A model generated the notes under the pieces. The model was not told the DNA's origin and made no database searches. It was given only the letters and a program-made list of their open reading frames with translations. From positions 1 through 38,215 of the forward strand of contig CANJBY010000016.1 of NCBI GenBank assembly GCA_947472735.1: 38,215 bases of DNA, in the 5' to 3' direction. Below are positions 24,953 to 33,017 of the stretch, in pieces. Source of the stretch: Sphingomonadaceae bacterium (GTDB lineage Bacteria; Pseudomonadota; Alphaproteobacteria; Sphingomonadales; Sphingomonadaceae). How positions within the stretch are numbered: the first letter of the stretch is position 1; every line of letters starts with the position of its first letter. The position numbers were made by a program, and so were the translations under genes.

Positions 24953-26105
24953 TTTGCAGCCCCTCCGGAGTGCGGCCGTAGATACGCGCATGGGCGGCAA
25001 TCGCATAGCGGTCGGTCATGCCGGCGATGAAATCCGCGATATGGCGGCTACGGGCCGGTTCGGCCGTCGGCAGCGTAGCAGCCCATCCCTCGCCCATCTG
25101 CAAGGGATCAGCACGATAGGCAGCGACGAGTTCCGAAGTGACTTCGGCGGCGCGCGCGGCAGTGGCGACTTGCTCGGGGTGGTAATAGAGCCGGTCGTAC
25201 ATGAAGCGCTTGAGCCGGCGTTCCTCCTCGGCAAAGCTGGCGCTGAAGGCGCAGCTTGGGCGCCCTGCCCGGCGAACGTCGTCCGGCAATGCCATGCCCG
25301 CAGTCAAACTGCGGGTCTGGTCAATCACATCGTTGACCATGAAGCCGATCTGACTGCGGATCAGCTCACGCAACTGGCGATCGCGCGGGGCATGGGGATA
25401 GCGCCGCTCTACTGCGCGCCATTCATCCGCGACGAAATCGAGTGTCAGCAGGTCATCCAGCGAAAGGAACCCGGCGCGCAAGCCATCGTCGATGTCGTGG
25501 TTATCATAGGCGATGTCGTCGGCCAGGGCCGCGACCTGCGCCTCGAGGCAGGACCATTCAGCCAGGTCCAGCGGCCAAGCCGTATCGAGCTCTGCAAGTG
25601 CCCAGTTCGGGGATGAGACCGGACCATTATGCTTGGCCAGCCCTTCGAGCAACTCCCAGCTCAGGTTCAGCCCCTCGTGCTCGCAATATGGGCTTTCGAG
25701 CCGCATCAGGGTGCGCAGGCAGTGCGCGTTGTGATCGAACCCGCCCTGCTCCCCCATCGCCGCATCCAGCGCATCCTCGCCGGAATGGCCGAACGGCGGA
25801 TGGCCGATGTCGTGGGCCAGGCAAAGGGCCTCGGTCAGGTCTTCGTCCAGCCCGAGAGCGCGGGCGATCACCCGGCCGATCTGCGCAACTTCCAAACTGT
25901 GCGTCAGGCGAACCCGGTAGTGATCGCCATCCGGGGCGATGAACACCTGCGTCTTGTGGCGCAGGCGGCGAAAGGCGATCGAATGGATGATCCGGTCACG
26001 GTCGCGTTGATAGTCGCTACGCGGACCGCGCGCGAGGCCGGCCTCGATCGGAAATTCGCGTCCCCGCGAACGCGCCGGGTCGGAGGCGAAGGGGGCGCGG
26101 GTCAA
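24945..26105 (-). CDS. dgt: Deoxyguanosine triphosphate triphosphohydrolase-like protein (HD domain)
   Basis: A 386-residue dNTP triphosphohydrolase-like enzyme. The N-terminal D-Y-Q-R-D-R-D-R-I-I-H-S-I-A-F-R-R-L-R-H-K-T-Q-V-F segment is diagnostic. The metal centre uses H69 (H-S-L-E-V) and H98-D99 (A-H-D-I-G-H-P-P-F-G-H). It degrades dGTP or other dNTPs to deoxynucleoside and triphosphate. I prefer the TTG at 26105, which is just after the racemase stop and gives the normal family N-terminus (T-R-A-P-F-A); the frame extends upstream only as overlap with the racemase. An AGGG lies 4 nt before it. Confidence 0.9.
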   Translation of the reverse strand: MTRAPFASDPARSRGREFPIEAGLARGPRSDYQRDRDRIIHSIAFRRLRHKTQVFIAPDGDHYRVRLTHSLEVAQIGRVIARALGLDEDLTEALCLAHDIGHPPFGHSGEDALDAAMGEQGGFDHNAHCLRTLMRLESPYCEHEGLNLSWELLEGLAKHNGPVSSPNWALAELDTAWPLDLAEWSCLEAQVAALADDIAYDNHDIDDGLRAGFLSLDDLLTLDFVADEWRAVERRYPHAPRDRQLRELIRSQIGFMVNDVIDQTRSLTAGMALPDDVRRAGRPSCAFSASFAEEERRLKRFMYDRLYYHPEQVATAARAAEVTSELVAAYRADPLQMGEGWAATLPTAEPARSRHIADFIAGMTDRYAIAAHARIYGRTPEGLQNV

Positions 26106-26112
26106 CCGGCCC

Positions 26113-26805
26113 TCACTCGCCCAGGATCCACTCCGCCGCCGCTTCGGCATGGATCTGGGTGCAATCGTAGATCGGCAGCACATTGGCGTCGACGTCGACC
26201 ACCATCTCCAGCTCGGTACAGCCCAGCACAACCGCCTCGGCGCCGTCCTGCTCCAGATTGGTGATGATGGTCTTCAGTTCGCGCTCGGCCTGACGGGTCA
26301 CTTTGCCCAGCAGCAGCTGTTCGTAAATGATCCGGTCCAGCGTCTCGACGAAGCCCTTCTCCGGCGGGAGCAGCTCGATATCGCGAGCAATGAAGCGCTG
26401 GCGATAGAAACTTTCGAGCATCACGTTACGCGTGCCGATCAGCGCCACCTTTTTCCGGCCGTCAGCCTTGACCCGGTCGCCAACGCATTCGGCGATGTGA
26501 ATCACTGGTGCAGATACCGCTGCTGCCACCTGATCATAGACCTTGTGCATCGAATTGGCGCCGATCAGGATCGCCGTCGCGCCGGCCGTTTCCAGACGAC
26601 GCGCGGAGTCTGCAAGGATTTCCGCTGCGCGCTCCCAGTCCTCTGCCGAAGACAACCGGACCAAGTCGGAGAAGTCCAGGCTGTCGATCAGCATCGGCGC
26701 GCTGGCGGACTTTCCGCGGCGCGCCTGCACCAGCCGGTTGATGTGATCGTAATAGGTGCGGGTCGATAGCCAGCTCATGCCGCCAATCAGGCCGATCTTG
26801 CGCAA
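26113..26805 (-). CDS. Aspartate/glutamate racemase family protein
   Basis: A 230-residue pyridoxal-independent racemase of the Asp/Glu family. The N-terminus is I-G-L-I-G-G-M-S-W. Of the catalytic pair, C196 is present in V-V-L-G-C-T-E, while the first site reads G-A-N-S-M-H with S85 instead of the usual Cys. E. coli YgeA has Thr at the matching site (T83/C197), so this belongs with the single-cysteine branch that acts on L-substrates or racemises poorly. Translation starts at TTG (26805), 8 nt after GGGGAG. A nearby ATG is out of frame. The dGTPase-like gene follows 7 nt downstream. Confidence 0.88.
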   Translation of the reverse strand: MRKIGLIGGMSWLSTRTYYDHINRLVQARRGKSASAPMLIDSLDFSDLVRLSSAEDWERAAEILADSARRLETAGATAILIGANSMHKVYDQVAAAVSAPVIHIAECVGDRVKADGRKKVALIGTRNVMLESFYRQRFIARDIELLPPEKGFVETLDRIIYEQLLLGKVTRQAERELKTIITNLEQDGAEAVVLGCTELEMVVDVDANVLPIYDCTQIHAEAAAEWILGE

Positions 26806-26876
26806 AATTCATACTCCCCGGATGGTGCCTGCGATACCCCCGTCGCTCGCGCCTTAGGCAAGCCGGGCGGGTGCGT

Positions 26877-27185
26877 CTAGCGGGCAAGTCCCGTCGTGCA
26901 CAGGGCGGCGGCGGTCAACGTCACCTCGATCGTTTCGCGATCCTCGACCCGGTGAACGGCGGTCGCATAATCCGCGATCGTGCGCTTCACGCCCTTGAGC
27001 GCCTGGAGCTTGCGCAGTTGGCCAAGAGTCAGCCGGTCAGTCATCCGCCCGGCCATGCAGGAAGCGTTGGAATCAGACAGCCCGGCTTCGACCAGCGCGG
27101 ACTTGACCCGGGGATAGGCAAGCCGGGATGGGGAGCAGGCGGCCAGCACGGCGAGCGCTGCCAGGATTGGCACTAACGGCTTCAT
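26877..27185 (-). CDS. Small predicted lipoprotein
   Basis: A 102-residue protein of unknown function. It has a short signal peptide ending in the lipobox L-A-A-C, so it is probably anchored to the outer membrane after lipidation. The mature part is mostly helical and has two more cysteines (A-S-C-M and L-C-T-T). The ATG at 27185 is chosen because it begins the signal peptide directly (M-K-P-L-V-P-I-L). It lies between pntB (31 nt upstream) and the racemase and runs in the same direction. I do not recognise its family. Confidence 0.7.
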   Translation of the reverse strand: MKPLVPILAALAVLAACSPSRLAYPRVKSALVEAGLSDSNASCMAGRMTDRLTLGQLRKLQALKGVKRTIADYATAVHRVEDRETIEVTLTAAALCTTGLAR

Positions 27186-27216
27186 CCCGCGCCCGTGACT
27201 CATGCAACCTGAACCC

Positions 27217-28677
27217 TCAGTGAGCCAGCGCCTTGTTGATGTCCTCGACCATCTTCTTGGCGTCGGCGAGCAGCATCATGGTCTGGTCCATGTAGAACAC
27301 GTCGTTGTCGACGCCGGCATAGCCAACCCCGCCCATCGAGCGCTTGATGAAGAAAACCTGCTTGGCCTTGTCCACATCGAATACCGGCATGCCGTAGATC
27401 GGACTGGACTTGTCGGTCTTCGCGGCCGGATTGACGACGTCGTTCGCGCCGATGATGAACGCGACATCGGCGGTGGCGAACTCCGACTGGATATCCTCCA
27501 GCTCGAAGACCTCATCGTAGGGTACGTTGGCCTCGGCCAGCAGCACGTTCATGTGGCCAGGCATGCGGCCGGCCACAGGGTGGATCGCGTACTTGACCTC
27601 CACACCCTTGGCTTTCAGCAGATCGCCCATCTCGCGCAGCGCGTGCTGCGCCTGGCTGACGGCCATGCCGTAGCCGGGTATGATGATGACCTTCTCCGCC
27701 TCGCCCAGCATATAGGCCGCGTCTTCCGCCGAACCGCGTTTCCACGGCCGCTGCTCCTTGGCCTCGCCGGCCGGACCGGCTTCGGCTCCGAACCCGCCCG
27801 CGATCACCGATATGAAGCTGCGATTCATTGCCCGGCACATGATGTAGGACAGGATGGCACCCGACGAACCGACCAGCGCACCGGTGATGATCATCGCGGT
27901 GTTGTGCAGCGTGAAGCCCATCGCCGCCGCCGCCCAGCCCGAATAGGAGTTGAGCATCGAGACGACCACCGGCATGTCCGCCCCGCCGATGGGAATGATC
28001 AGCAGGAAGCCGATGGCAAAGCTGAGCGCGGTGATCGCTCCGATCACCCACAGACCCTGATCCTGCGTGAACCAGGCGACCAGGCCGAGGATCGCGACGA
28101 TCGTGCCGAGGTTGATCACGTGCCGCCCCGGCAGCATGATCGGCGCGCCGCTCATCTTGCCCGCCAGCTTGAGGAAGGCGATGACTGAGCCGGAGAAGGT
28201 AATGGCGCCGATGGCGATACCCAGGCCCATCTCCACCCGGCTCTGCGCCTCGATCACTCCATCGGCGCCGGCAATGCCGAAGGCCGCAGGGTTGAGATAA
28301 GCCGCCCAGCCGACCAGCACCGCAGCAAGGCCGACCAGGCTATGGAAGGCCGCCACCAGCTGCGGCATGTCGGTCATCGCGATCTTGCGCGCCGTGACCC
28401 AGCCGATGGCACCGCCAAGGGCGATCGCTGCCAGCACTTGGGCGACAGTCGTGAAATCATATTTCCACGTTTCACCGTAGCTGCCAGACAGGTCGCCCAC
28501 GGTCGGGACATGCGTCACCAGCGTCGTTCCCACGGCGATCAGCATGCCCAGCATGCCCATCCGGTTGCCCGTTCGGCTCGTCGCCGGAGAAGACAACCCG
28601 CGCAGCGCGAGGATGAACAGAACGCCCGATATCAAGTAGGCGAGCGAGGCCCACGAAGGAGTAGCGACGTGTTCCAT
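27217..28677 (-). CDS. pntB: NAD(P) transhydrogenase subunit beta
   Basis: A 486-residue protein with about nine transmembrane helices in the first 290 residues and the NADP-binding domain III at the C-terminus. Domain III has the G-Y-G-M-A-V-S-Q-A-Q-H motif, Y-A-I-H-P-V-A-G-R-M-P-G-H-M-N-V-L-L-A-E and G-A-N-D-V-V-N-P. Together with PntAA and PntAB it couples proton entry to NADPH formation. The ATG shares one base with the stop of the preceding gene (TGATG). It is the last of the three pnt genes. Confidence 0.96.
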   Translation of the reverse strand: MEHVATPSWASLAYLISGVLFILALRGLSSPATSRTGNRMGMLGMLIAVGTTLVTHVPTVGDLSGSYGETWKYDFTTVAQVLAAIALGGAIGWVTARKIAMTDMPQLVAAFHSLVGLAAVLVGWAAYLNPAAFGIAGADGVIEAQSRVEMGLGIAIGAITFSGSVIAFLKLAGKMSGAPIMLPGRHVINLGTIVAILGLVAWFTQDQGLWVIGAITALSFAIGFLLIIPIGGADMPVVVSMLNSYSGWAAAAMGFTLHNTAMIITGALVGSSGAILSYIMCRAMNRSFISVIAGGFGAEAGPAGEAKEQRPWKRGSAEDAAYMLGEAEKVIIIPGYGMAVSQAQHALREMGDLLKAKGVEVKYAIHPVAGRMPGHMNVLLAEANVPYDEVFELEDIQSEFATADVAFIIGANDVVNPAAKTDKSSPIYGMPVFDVDKAKQVFFIKRSMGGVGYAGVDNDVFYMDQTMMLLADAKKMVEDINKALAH

Positions 28678-28961
28678 CACTTCTTCTCCTTCTTCTTGTA
28701 CATCGCGAGCATTCTGGCGGTCACGGCGAAGCCGCCGAAGATGTTGACGCTGGCCATAACGACCGCCGCCAGCCCCAGCCATTTGGACGAGCTACTGCCC
28801 GCCGCCGCCGCCGCAATCAGCGCACCGACGATGATCACCGAGGAGATCGCGTTGGTCACCGCCATCAGCGGCGTGTGCAGCGCGGGTGTCACCGACCACA
28901 CCACGTAATAACCCACGAAGCAGGCCATCACGAAGATCGAGAGGATTGAAATGAAGTCCAT
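28677..28961 (-). CDS. pntAB: NAD(P) transhydrogenase subunit alpha part 2
   Basis: A 94-residue membrane protein with three hydrophobic helices (about residues 4-22, 33-52 and 61-84) and a lysine-rich tail. It corresponds to the membrane part of the alpha subunit, which is a separate gene in alphaproteobacteria. The T-P-A-L-H-T-P-L-M-A-V-T-N-A-I-S-S segment is the conserved core. It lies 2 nt after the alpha part 1 gene and overlaps pntB by one base. Confidence 0.95.
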   Translation of the reverse strand: MDFISILSIFVMACFVGYYVVWSVTPALHTPLMAVTNAISSVIIVGALIAAAAAGSSSSKWLGLAAVVMASVNIFGGFAVTARMLAMYKKKEKK

Positions 28962-28963
28962 GC

Positions 28964-30100
28964 TTATGCCCCCAGCAGCCTCTCGTGCACAATCTTGCCG
29001 CCCTGCGTCAGGCGGATGGCATTGCCGATTTCCTCGTCCAGCACCGGCTTGCCGGCTTCCTTGTCCCAGAATGCGGAGAGGAAGTTGTACAGGTTGCGGG
29101 CGAACAGGGCCGAGGCGTCGGCCGGCAGTCTGGCTGGTGGGTTGGAATAGCCGAGGATCTTCACCCCGTGCCGCTCCACGATCTGGTCAGCAACAGATCC
29201 TTCGACGTTGCCACCCTGCACCACTGCAAGATCGAAGATGACCGAACCCGGTTTCATCGTAGCGATCTGCGCGTCTGTGATCAGGCGCGGCGCCGCGCGC
29301 CCCGGGATCAGCGCCGTGGTGATGACGATGTCCTGCTTGGCGATGTGGGCGGACACCAGTTCGGCCTGCGCCTTCTGGTATTCCTCGCTCATTTCGGTGG
29401 CATAGCCGCCCGCGCCCTCGCCTTCGATCCCCGCGACGCTTTCAACGAAGATCGGCTTGGCGCCGAGCGACTGGATCTGCTCCTTGGTGGCGGAACGCAC
29501 ATCGGTGGCCGATACCTGCGCCCCGAGCCTGCGGGCCGTGGCGATTGCCTGCAAGCCTGCAACCCCAACCCCCATGACGAAAGCCTTGGCTGCGCTGACC
29601 GTGCCAGCGGCGGTCATCATCATCGGGAAGGCGCGGCCATAGATGTTAGCCGCTTCGATCACGGCCTTGTAGCCGGCGAGGTTCGATTGGCTGGAGAGGA
29701 TGTCCATGCTTTGCGCGCGGGTGATGCGCGGCATGAACTCCATCGCCAGCGCCTCCACGCCCGCTGCCGCATAGGCATCGACGCGCCCGCGCTGGCCGTA
29801 AGGATCAAGACCGGCGACAATCCACGCGCCGGGATTGGCGCCTTGGAGCACAGCCGGGTCCGGCCCTTGGACTCCCAGGACGATATCTGCCCCCTGCAAA
29901 ACCGAAGCGGCCGGGGCGATGTCCGCCCCGGCCGCTGAAAATTCGCCGTCCGAGATGGAAGCACTCGCTCCCGCCCCTTCCTCTACCGCCACACTGGCCC
30001 CCAGCGCGGCGAATTTCTTCACCGTCTCGGGAGTTGCGGCGACGCGCGTCTCTCCTTTCGCCCGTTCCTTAAGAACGGCGATGCGCAATGCCCCGGCCAC
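28964..30100 (-). CDS. pntAA: NAD(P) transhydrogenase subunit alpha part 1
   Basis: A 378-residue soluble NAD-binding subunit. It begins L-R-I-A-V-L-K-E-R, has the alanine-dehydrogenase-like signature with E-T-R-V-A-A-T-P-E, and carries the G-V-G-V-A-G-L-Q-A-I-A-T-A nucleotide motif near the middle. It supplies hydride from NADH to the membrane complex. Translation starts at GTG (30100) without a clear ribosome site, 7 nt after the tiny oxidase subunit IV gene, so it may be translated by coupling to that gene. Confidence 0.95.
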   Translation of the reverse strand: MAGALRIAVLKERAKGETRVAATPETVKKFAALGASVAVEEGAGASASISDGEFSAAGADIAPAASVLQGADIVLGVQGPDPAVLQGANPGAWIVAGLDPYGQRGRVDAYAAAGVEALAMEFMPRITRAQSMDILSSQSNLAGYKAVIEAANIYGRAFPMMMTAAGTVSAAKAFVMGVGVAGLQAIATARRLGAQVSATDVRSATKEQIQSLGAKPIFVESVAGIEGEGAGGYATEMSEEYQKAQAELVSAHIAKQDIVITTALIPGRAAPRLITDAQIATMKPGSVIFDLAVVQGGNVEGSVADQIVERHGVKILGYSNPPARLPADASALFARNLYNFLSAFWDKEAGKPVLDEEIGNAIRLTQGGKIVHERLLGA

Positions 30101-30107
30101 GCGGCGG

Positions 30108-30230
30108 TCAGGCGATCAGCGCGACGATGACCGCGGTGCCGACCGCAATCACAGGAATTGTAACCTTCAACAGGGTCAGGAAGCTGCCGTAAGTGGCTTC
30201 CGCAGCCTTCATGTCATTACCAGATGCCAT
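30108..30230 (-). CDS. aa3-type cytochrome c oxidase subunit IV (40 residues)
   Basis: This very short gene encodes M-A-S-G-N-D-M-K-A-A-E-A-T-Y-G-S-F followed by one hydrophobic helix up to the C-terminus. That is the pattern of the bacterial aa3 oxidase subunit IV family (COX4_pro_2): a short amphipathic N-terminus ending A-T-Y-x-x-F, then a single transmembrane segment. AGGA lies 7 nt before the ATG. Its position just upstream of pntAA suggests cotranscription. The large oxidase subunits are not in the window. Confidence 0.88.
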   Translation of the reverse strand: MASGNDMKAAEATYGSFLTLLKVTIPVIAVGTAVIVALIA

Positions 30231-30388
30231 CCCAAGTTCCTCACATCATGCCTGTTTGCGTAAAGGTCTATCGGGCCGTCCGCCTCGGTCAAGTCCCGTG
30301 ACGCATTTCGATCAGCCTTAATCGGGTTTTTACCCAATGGCGCTAAGCCGGGTCCGTCCAAGCACCTTTTTTACGGAACCGGGGGACA
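30231..30388. promoter_or_regulatory. Divergent promoter region between the oxidase IV/pnt unit and the NtrC-like gene
   Basis: This 158-nt region must hold promoters for both directions. The only symmetry I see is GGGTTTTTACCC near 30326-30337. No -24/-12 sigma-54 element is evident by eye. The plus-strand gene has GGGGGACA directly before its ATG. Confidence 0.3.
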
Positions 30389-31807
30389 ATGGCAGACGAA
30401 GAACAGCGGTTGCTGATGCTAATCGATGATGAACCGGCGCAGTGCCGTCTCATCACGGCATTGGCTGCGCGCGAGGGATGGCGCACTGTCGTCGTCCGCG
30501 ATTCCGAAACCGCCATTGCCATGCTCGGCACGCGCCAGGGCATGCAGCTTTCTGCCATCCTGCTTGATCAGTGGGTGCCGGGCGACGACGCCTGCTCGCT
30601 GATTGCCGAACTTAAGGCCCGCCGCCCCGGCCTGCCGATCCTGATGCTTACGACCAGTTCCTCGCCGCTCCTCGCGGTTGAGGCGATGCGGGCCGGCGCG
30701 AGTGACTACCTGATCAAGCCGATCGCGCCCGACCGGCTGATGCAGGCGCTGCGCCACTCAATCCGGCGGGAAACCCCGCAAGACGAACTGATGCCGCTAA
30801 GCGAAAAAATGCCGGCCAATCCGGATTTCGACGCGATGATCGGCGCAGCCCCTGCTTTTCGCACCGCCCTGGCGATCGCCGCCAAGGCCGCGCGTGGCCA
30901 CGGCCCGGTGCTGATCGAGGGCGAAAGCGGCACCGGCAAGGAAATGCTGGTCCGTGCGATGCACGCCGCCAGCCCGCGGTCCAAGCTACCCTTCCGCATC
31001 GTCAATGCCGGCAGCATTCCCGCGACTTCGCTCGAATCCCTGCTGTTCGGCCACGAAAAAGGCGCTTTCCCGGGGGCGTTTGATCGCCAGATCGGCGCGA
31101 TCCAGCATTGCGAAGGCGGTACCCTGGTGATTGACGAGATCGATCGCCTGTCACTGGCGATGCAGGAGCGCATCGCCGAATGGCTGCGGCGAGGGGATGT
31201 GCGCCCGGTCGGGGCGCAACACAGCTTCCGGATCGACACGCGCCTGATCGGAGCCAGCAACCTGCCGCTGCGCGATCTGGCCGATACCGGCCATTTCCTG
31301 CCAGAGTTGGTCGATGCGCTCAGCCACATCACCGTGACGCTGCCGCCGCTGCGCGAGCGTGCGGGTGACATTGCTGCGCTGGCACGCCATTTCCTGACCG
31401 TGATCGGCGGGCAGCCGGGCCTGCGGCCACTCGGTATCACCGATGGCGCACTTGCCCTGCTCTCGGCTTACGATTGGCCCGGCAACGTGCGCCAGCTGCA
31501 AGCCGTGCTGTTCCGTGCCGCCGTGTTCTGCGACGGCGATGCGCTAACCGCAGAGGACTTCCCCCAGCTCTCGAACCTGCTCGGCGATGACCCATCCCAT
31601 TCGGTGTCCGTGCACCAGGCCGTGGGCGTGACCCTGTTCACCTCCGACGGCAACCTGCGGCCGCTTGAAGAAATCGAGGCGGATGTGATCCGCCTTGCCA
31701 TCGGTCATTACCGCGGCCGCATGACCGAAGTCGCACTGCGACTGGGCATCGGTCGATCGACGCTTTATCGAAAGCTGTCGGACCTGGGCATCGACAACGC
31801 GGCCTGA
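30389..31807 (+). CDS. NtrC-type response regulator with a degenerate sigma-54 activator domain
   Basis: A 472-residue three-domain regulator. The receiver domain (about 1-125) has acidic D13-D14, phosphoacceptor D60 and K110. The AAA+ domain (about 145-385) has Walker A G178-E-S-G-T-G-K-E185 and Walker B L-V-I-D-E near 246-250. A Fis-type helix-turn-helix ends the protein (about 426-470, with G-R-S-T-L-Y-R-K-L). Two functions look lost. The sigma-54 contact loop GAFTGA reads G225-A-F-P-G-A230. The F-R-x-D-L-Y-Y-R-L segment that supplies the arginine fingers reads F-L-P-E-L-V-D-A-L, with neither arginine. It may therefore act without sigma-54, as Rhodobacter capsulatus NtrC does. No sensor kinase is adjacent. 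Confidence 0.9.
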   Translation: MADEEQRLLMLIDDEPAQCRLITALAAREGWRTVVVRDSETAIAMLGTRQGMQLSAILLDQWVPGDDACSLIAELKARRPGLPILMLTTSSSPLLAVEAMRAGASDYLIKPIAPDRLMQALRHSIRRETPQDELMPLSEKMPANPDFDAMIGAAPAFRTALAIAAKAARGHGPVLIEGESGTGKEMLVRAMHAASPRSKLPFRIVNAGSIPATSLESLLFGHEKGAFPGAFDRQIGAIQHCEGGTLVIDEIDRLSLAMQERIAEWLRRGDVRPVGAQHSFRIDTRLIGASNLPLRDLADTGHFLPELVDALSHITVTLPPLRERAGDIAALARHFLTVIGGQPGLRPLGITDGALALLSAYDWPGNVRQLQAVLFRAAVFCDGDALTAEDFPQLSNLLGDDPSHSVSVHQAVGVTLFTSDGNLRPLEEIEADVIRLAIGHYRGRMTEVALRLGIGRSTLYRKLSDLGIDNAA

Positions 31808-31852
31808 GCGCCGCTCGATCCTGGACTTCCTCGGATTGAAGACCCCAAAACA

Positions 31853-31882
31853 CCAAAGGCCACCCTTGCGGATGGCCTTTGG
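31853..31882 (-). terminator. Hairpin terminator downstream of tRNA-Arg
   Basis: CCAAAGGCCA (31853-31862) pairs perfectly with TGGCCTTTGG (31873-31882) around a 10-nt loop. Read on the minus strand it follows the tRNA by 8 nt and is trailed by a T/G-rich run with TTTT. It may also serve the plus-strand regulator, which ends 45 nt before it. Confidence 0.7.
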
Positions 31883-31890
31883 TATGTTGG

Positions 31891-31964
31891 CGCGCCCGGA
31901 ACGATTCGAACGTCCGACCCTCAGATTCGTAGTCTGATGCTCTATCCAGCTGAGCTACGGGCGC
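31891..31964 (-). tRNA. tRNA-Arg (anticodon ACG)
   Basis: A complete 74-nt cloverleaf on the minus strand. The acceptor stem is GCGCCCG/CGGGCGC, the D stem GCTC/GAGC, the anticodon stem TCAGA/TCTGA with loop CTACGAA, and the T arm GGACG-TTCGAAT-CGTTC. Anticodon ACG reads CGN arginine codons after A34 to inosine editing. CCA is not encoded in full after the discriminator base. No duplicated tRNA end that would suggest an integration site was noticed. Confidence 0.96.
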
Positions 31965-32011
31965 GCATTGGAGTGGCGCACATAAGGGGGCCGATCAGGC
32001 TTGGCAAGCCG

Positions 32012-32428
32012 CTAATTTGGCATTCTGATTGCCTTCGCGAGGTCGATATCCAATGGCGGCATCGGCAGCAGCGGCAACTCTTCAGGCAGGTACCAGCCCA
32101 GCGCTTCGGCATCGAGTGCTACGGGTTCCCCGCTCCACTCGGCACACATGTAAAGAAGGATGACAACCGGGCGGCCGTTGGATCCGGATGAATGAGTCGC
32201 AAAGGCAAGAGGTGCAATTGCCGCAGGATCGAGTCGCACCGCCAGTTCTTCCTCGATCTCGCGAATCAATGCATTTTCAGGGGTTTCACCCGGTTCTACC
32301 TTCCCTCCGGGGAACTCCCACAGCCCGCCGTGCTGCTTTTCAGCCCGACGCAACTGCAGCAGGAAACGCCCGTCGGCGCGCGGGATTGCCGCCGCGGCGA
32401 CCAGCATCGGTGTCGGGATATCTTTCAA
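32012..32428 (-). CDS. mutT: Nudix hydrolase, MutT-like 8-oxo-dGTP diphosphatase
   Basis: A 138-residue Nudix protein of normal MutT length. The Nudix box starts at G-G-K-V-E-P-G-E and ends R-E-I-E-E-E-L, with the last conserved glycine replaced by alanine. W-E-F-P-G-G before the box and L-G-W-Y after it are typical of MutT. It probably removes 8-oxo-dGTP from the nucleotide pool. The tRNA-Arg gene follows 47 nt downstream on the same strand. Confidence 0.88.
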   Translation of the reverse strand: MKDIPTPMLVAAAAIPRADGRFLLQLRRAEKQHGGLWEFPGGKVEPGETPENALIREIEEELAVRLDPAAIAPLAFATHSSGSNGRPVVILLYMCAEWSGEPVALDAEALGWYLPEELPLLPMPPLDIDLAKAIRMPN

Positions 32429-32512
32429 ACAGCCACCTCATCTTTACTAAGCTTTAACGTCTGACTGACATTTTTGCCAAATCCACCCGGTAGGGCGTGA
32501 GGAAGAGGCAAG

Positions 32513-32695
32513 ATGATCACCAAGTTCATCAAAATGCTTGGCAATGACGAGCGCGGAACCTCCGCGGTCGAAATGGGCCTGATCTGCGCTCTGCTGGTAA
32601 TCGCGATGATGGCGGGGCTGGAAAGCTTCGCGGGTCAGAGCAATCGCCTGTGGAACACGGCAAGCGGGGCCATGGCCAACGCATCGGGTCCCTAG
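32513..32695 (+). CDS. Flp-family type IVb pilin, variant processing site
   Basis: A 60-residue prepilin. A short basic leader ends in G, followed by T-S-A-V-E-M-G-L-I-C-A-L-L and a hydrophobic helix. Flp prepilins are usually cut at G before four residues and E-Y; here the tyrosine is methionine. AAGAGGCAAG precedes the ATG. It lies 102 nt upstream of a second pilin gene that has the consensus site. No tad/cpa assembly genes are in the window. Confidence 0.85.
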   Translation: MITKFIKMLGNDERGTSAVEMGLICALLVIAMMAGLESFAGQSNRLWNTASGAMANASGP

Positions 32696-32797
32696 GCTTA
32701 AACGTTTATAAACAAATTCTCCCTAATCCGGGGAATGCTCAATCCAACTGCTGTCGGAGCGAGCCGGGTACTGAAGACTGCAAACAGGAGACCAATC

Positions 32798-32965
32798 ATG
32801 AAGTTCATCAACAAGCTGTTCCGTGACGAAGCTGGCGCCACCGCGATCGAATACGGTCTGATCGCCGCTCTTATCTCGGTCGCCGCCATCGGCGCCATGA
32901 CCGCCCTGGGCGGCAGCCTTGGCAACACCTTCAACTCGGTGTCGTCGAACATGAGCGCTGCGTAA
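32798..32965 (+). CDS. flp: Flp-family type IVb pilin
   Basis: A 55-residue prepilin with leader M-K-F-I-N-K-L-F-R-D-E-A-G, processing site G/A-T-A-I-E-Y, and one hydrophobic helix (G-L-I-A-A-L-I-S-V-A-A-I-G). This is the standard Flp/Tad pilin. CAGGAG lies 8 nt before the ATG at 32798; the frame extends upstream, but that would bury the leader. It is followed by a strong terminator, so it is the end of its transcript. Confidence 0.92.
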   Translation: MKFINKLFRDEAGATAIEYGLIAALISVAAIGAMTALGGSLGNTFNSVSSNMSAA

Positions 32966-33017
32966 GCAACGTTCGTCCTCGAAGGCTGCGGCCTTCAAGG
33001 AAACAAACAAGTGGACG

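Noticed and set aside
26806..26816. An ATG just upstream as the start of the racemase.
   Set aside because: It is in another frame; the TTG at 26805 has a well-spaced GGGGAG and begins the conserved N-terminus directly.
27202..29938. Long plus-strand open frames opposite the pnt genes.
   Set aside because: They are His/Asp/Arg-rich shadows of three textbook transhydrogenase genes.
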